Positions 47,258-47,795 of a stretch of 47,795 bases of DNA are shown here, one piece after another (position 1 is the stretch's first letter; every line of letters starts with the position of its first letter). Source of the DNA: Cyclobacteriaceae bacterium (GTDB taxonomy: Bacteria > Bacteroidota > Bacteroidia > Cytophagales > Cyclobacteriaceae); contig JAHBUB010000030.1 in the NCBI GenBank assembly GCA_019638285.1, forward strand, positions 1 to 47,795. The letters are read 5' to 3'. A program made the position numbers and the translations under genes. The notes beneath the pieces were generated by a model that had not been told where the DNA came from, made no database searches, and worked only from the letters and a program-made list of their open reading frames with translations.

Positions 47258-47362
47258 AGAGCAATAGCGAAGAGTCTGGCGCTAGCCCATGGTTGGTAAT
47301 TTTTACAACCACACAACCTAAACACCAACAAAGGCTAAGAATCCCTTTAAAGATGATTTGTT

Positions 47363-47412
47363 AATGAAACGGCGACCACCGAGATCTACACACCACGGTA
47401 CACCCTTTCCCT
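47363..47412. other. Illumina P5 adapter-like sequence (probable artefact)
   Basis: Positions 47363-47391 match the 29-base Illumina P5 adapter (starting AATGA, core GGCGACCACCGAGATCTACAC) with a single mismatch at 47368. The next 8 bases (47392-47399) occupy the place of an i5 index, and from 47400 ACACCCTTTCCCT matches the start of the read-1 primer with one mismatch. P5 is a synthetic sequence, so this is best explained by library contamination or a chimeric join. Confidence 0.85.
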
Positions 47413-47795
47413 CCACTCCTTTCGTTCCTCTTTTGAATGGAATGTCCAAGCTACAATTCGGCTAGATTTATTACCTGTTCCCATCGGAATCGTTTTGATC
47501 TGCTTCGCTTCAGTGTTTTCCAATTGGCTATATATACTTTTGAGATTAGATTGCTTGGATACTAAAGTTGAAAACCATAAGCAGTTTTTGGCAAACTTCT
47601 CGCTTTCTCTAATCATATTCTGGATGAATTTAGATTCACCCCCAGCACATATCAGTTCGTTGCTAATTCCGGCAAAATTAAGTTCAGGTGTCTTTACTTT
47701 TTTACCCAATAGATTCATGACTTTTCTCCGACTCCCCTCTTGCGCATCTTCGGCCGAAGAATGAAAAGGTGGGTTACATACCGTAAGTTCAACTT
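47386..47795 (-). CDS. rlmF: 23S rRNA adenine-1618 N6-methyltransferase RlmF, C-terminal part
   Basis: The minus strand is open from the right edge down to a TAG at 47386-47388. It reads VELTVCNPPFHSSAEDAQEG, whose NPPF is the catalytic motif of N6-adenine methyltransferases, then NELICAGGESKFIQNMIRES, KNCLWFSTLVSKQSNLKSIY and KTIPMGTGNKSSRIVAWTF, all characteristic of RlmF. The enzyme methylates A1618 of 23S rRNA. The ATG at 47718 is internal and not the start; the N-terminal half is outside the window. The stop codon lies inside the adapter-like sequence, so the last residues (about RERVYRGV) may not be genuine. Confidence 0.9.
   Translation of the reverse strand, partial: VELTVCNPPFHSSAEDAQEGSRRKVMNLLGKKVKTPELNFAGISNELICAGGESKFIQNMIRESEKFAKNCLWFSTLVSKQSNLKSIYSQLENTEAKQIKTIPMGTGNKSSRIVAWTFHSKEERKEWRERVYRGV

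Larger units (their letters stand above)
46881..47385. other. Intergenic repeat block and adapter-like sequence
   Basis: The 505 bases contain the gap terminator (46905-46928), a 74-base direct repeat in two copies, an inverted 19-base repeat, a GCCTGC/GCAGGC hairpin within CTGCCTGCGGCAAGGCAGGC, and at the right end the Illumina P5-like sequence. No convincing gene is present. Confidence 0.7.

Noticed and set aside
47386-47718. A complete 110-residue protein starting at ATG 47718
   Set aside because: The frame continues upstream with the NPPF methyltransferase motif to the window edge, so this is only the end of rlmF.

Overview
The window looks like chromosomal DNA of a member of the Bacteroidota, probably the Cytophagales. 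This is inferred from AT-rich intergenic DNA, -7 boxes of the TAnnTTTG type, an OmpH/Skp-like chaperone, the gene order miaB - sigma-54 activator - lptE - helical-repeat gene - secG close to groESL, a PD40 propeller lipo/secretory protein, many PAS histidine kinases and a long-form GAPDH. No tRNA, rRNA, CRISPR array, transposase or phage gene was seen.

Layout. 1-3.0 kb: the start of a membrane transporter-like gene running off the left edge, an OmpH-family periplasmic chaperone, a secreted M28 zinc peptidase and a gamma-carbonic-anhydrase-family hexapeptide protein. 3.1-7.8 kb: a co-directional envelope/translation operon (miaB, sigma-54 activator without a sensor domain, lptE, helical-repeat protein, secG). 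7.8-11.2 kb: a conserved hypothetical, groES-groEL and a TerB-like protein. 11.2-14.7 kb: divergent OPT peptide transporter and Na+/solute symporter. 14.8-16.5 kb: ATP-dependent PEP carboxykinase. 16.7-22.1 kb: a cytochrome c lipoprotein, then a minus-strand glycerol operon glpF-glpK-glpD followed by a ROK sugar kinase. 22.2-26.5 kb: a lipoprotein, msrA, a K+/H+ antiporter and a tautomerase-fold protein. 26.8-38.5 kb: a dense signal-transduction block with four PAS-containing histidine kinases, two NarL-type DNA-binding regulators, two stand-alone receivers and a PD40 protein. 39.3-45.1 kb: a secreted DUF885-type metallopeptidase, an integral membrane protein, and a minus-strand pair of a coiled-coil secreted protein and a TPR-CHAT protease. 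45.4-46.9 kb: a GAPDH with a long N-terminal extension. 46.9-47.8 kb: an intergenic block of repeats and the 3' part of rlmF entering from the right.

Metabolically, glycerol uptake and oxidation, PEP carboxykinase, the long GAPDH (a type often linked to gluconeogenesis), peptide uptake and several secreted peptidases fit a heterotroph growing on peptides and C3 compounds and making sugars from them. The signalling block has short overlaps inside its kinase/regulator pairs, so it forms at least three transcriptional modules.

The most unusual biology is the secreted TPR-CHAT protease co-transcribed with a small helical secreted protein, and the clustered PAS kinases. The most important technical observation is that positions 47363-47391 match the Illumina P5 adapter at 28 of 29 bases, followed at the correct 8-base index spacing by a match to the start of the read-1 primer. 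The junction between the repeat block and rlmF is therefore suspect, and the assembly there should not be trusted.
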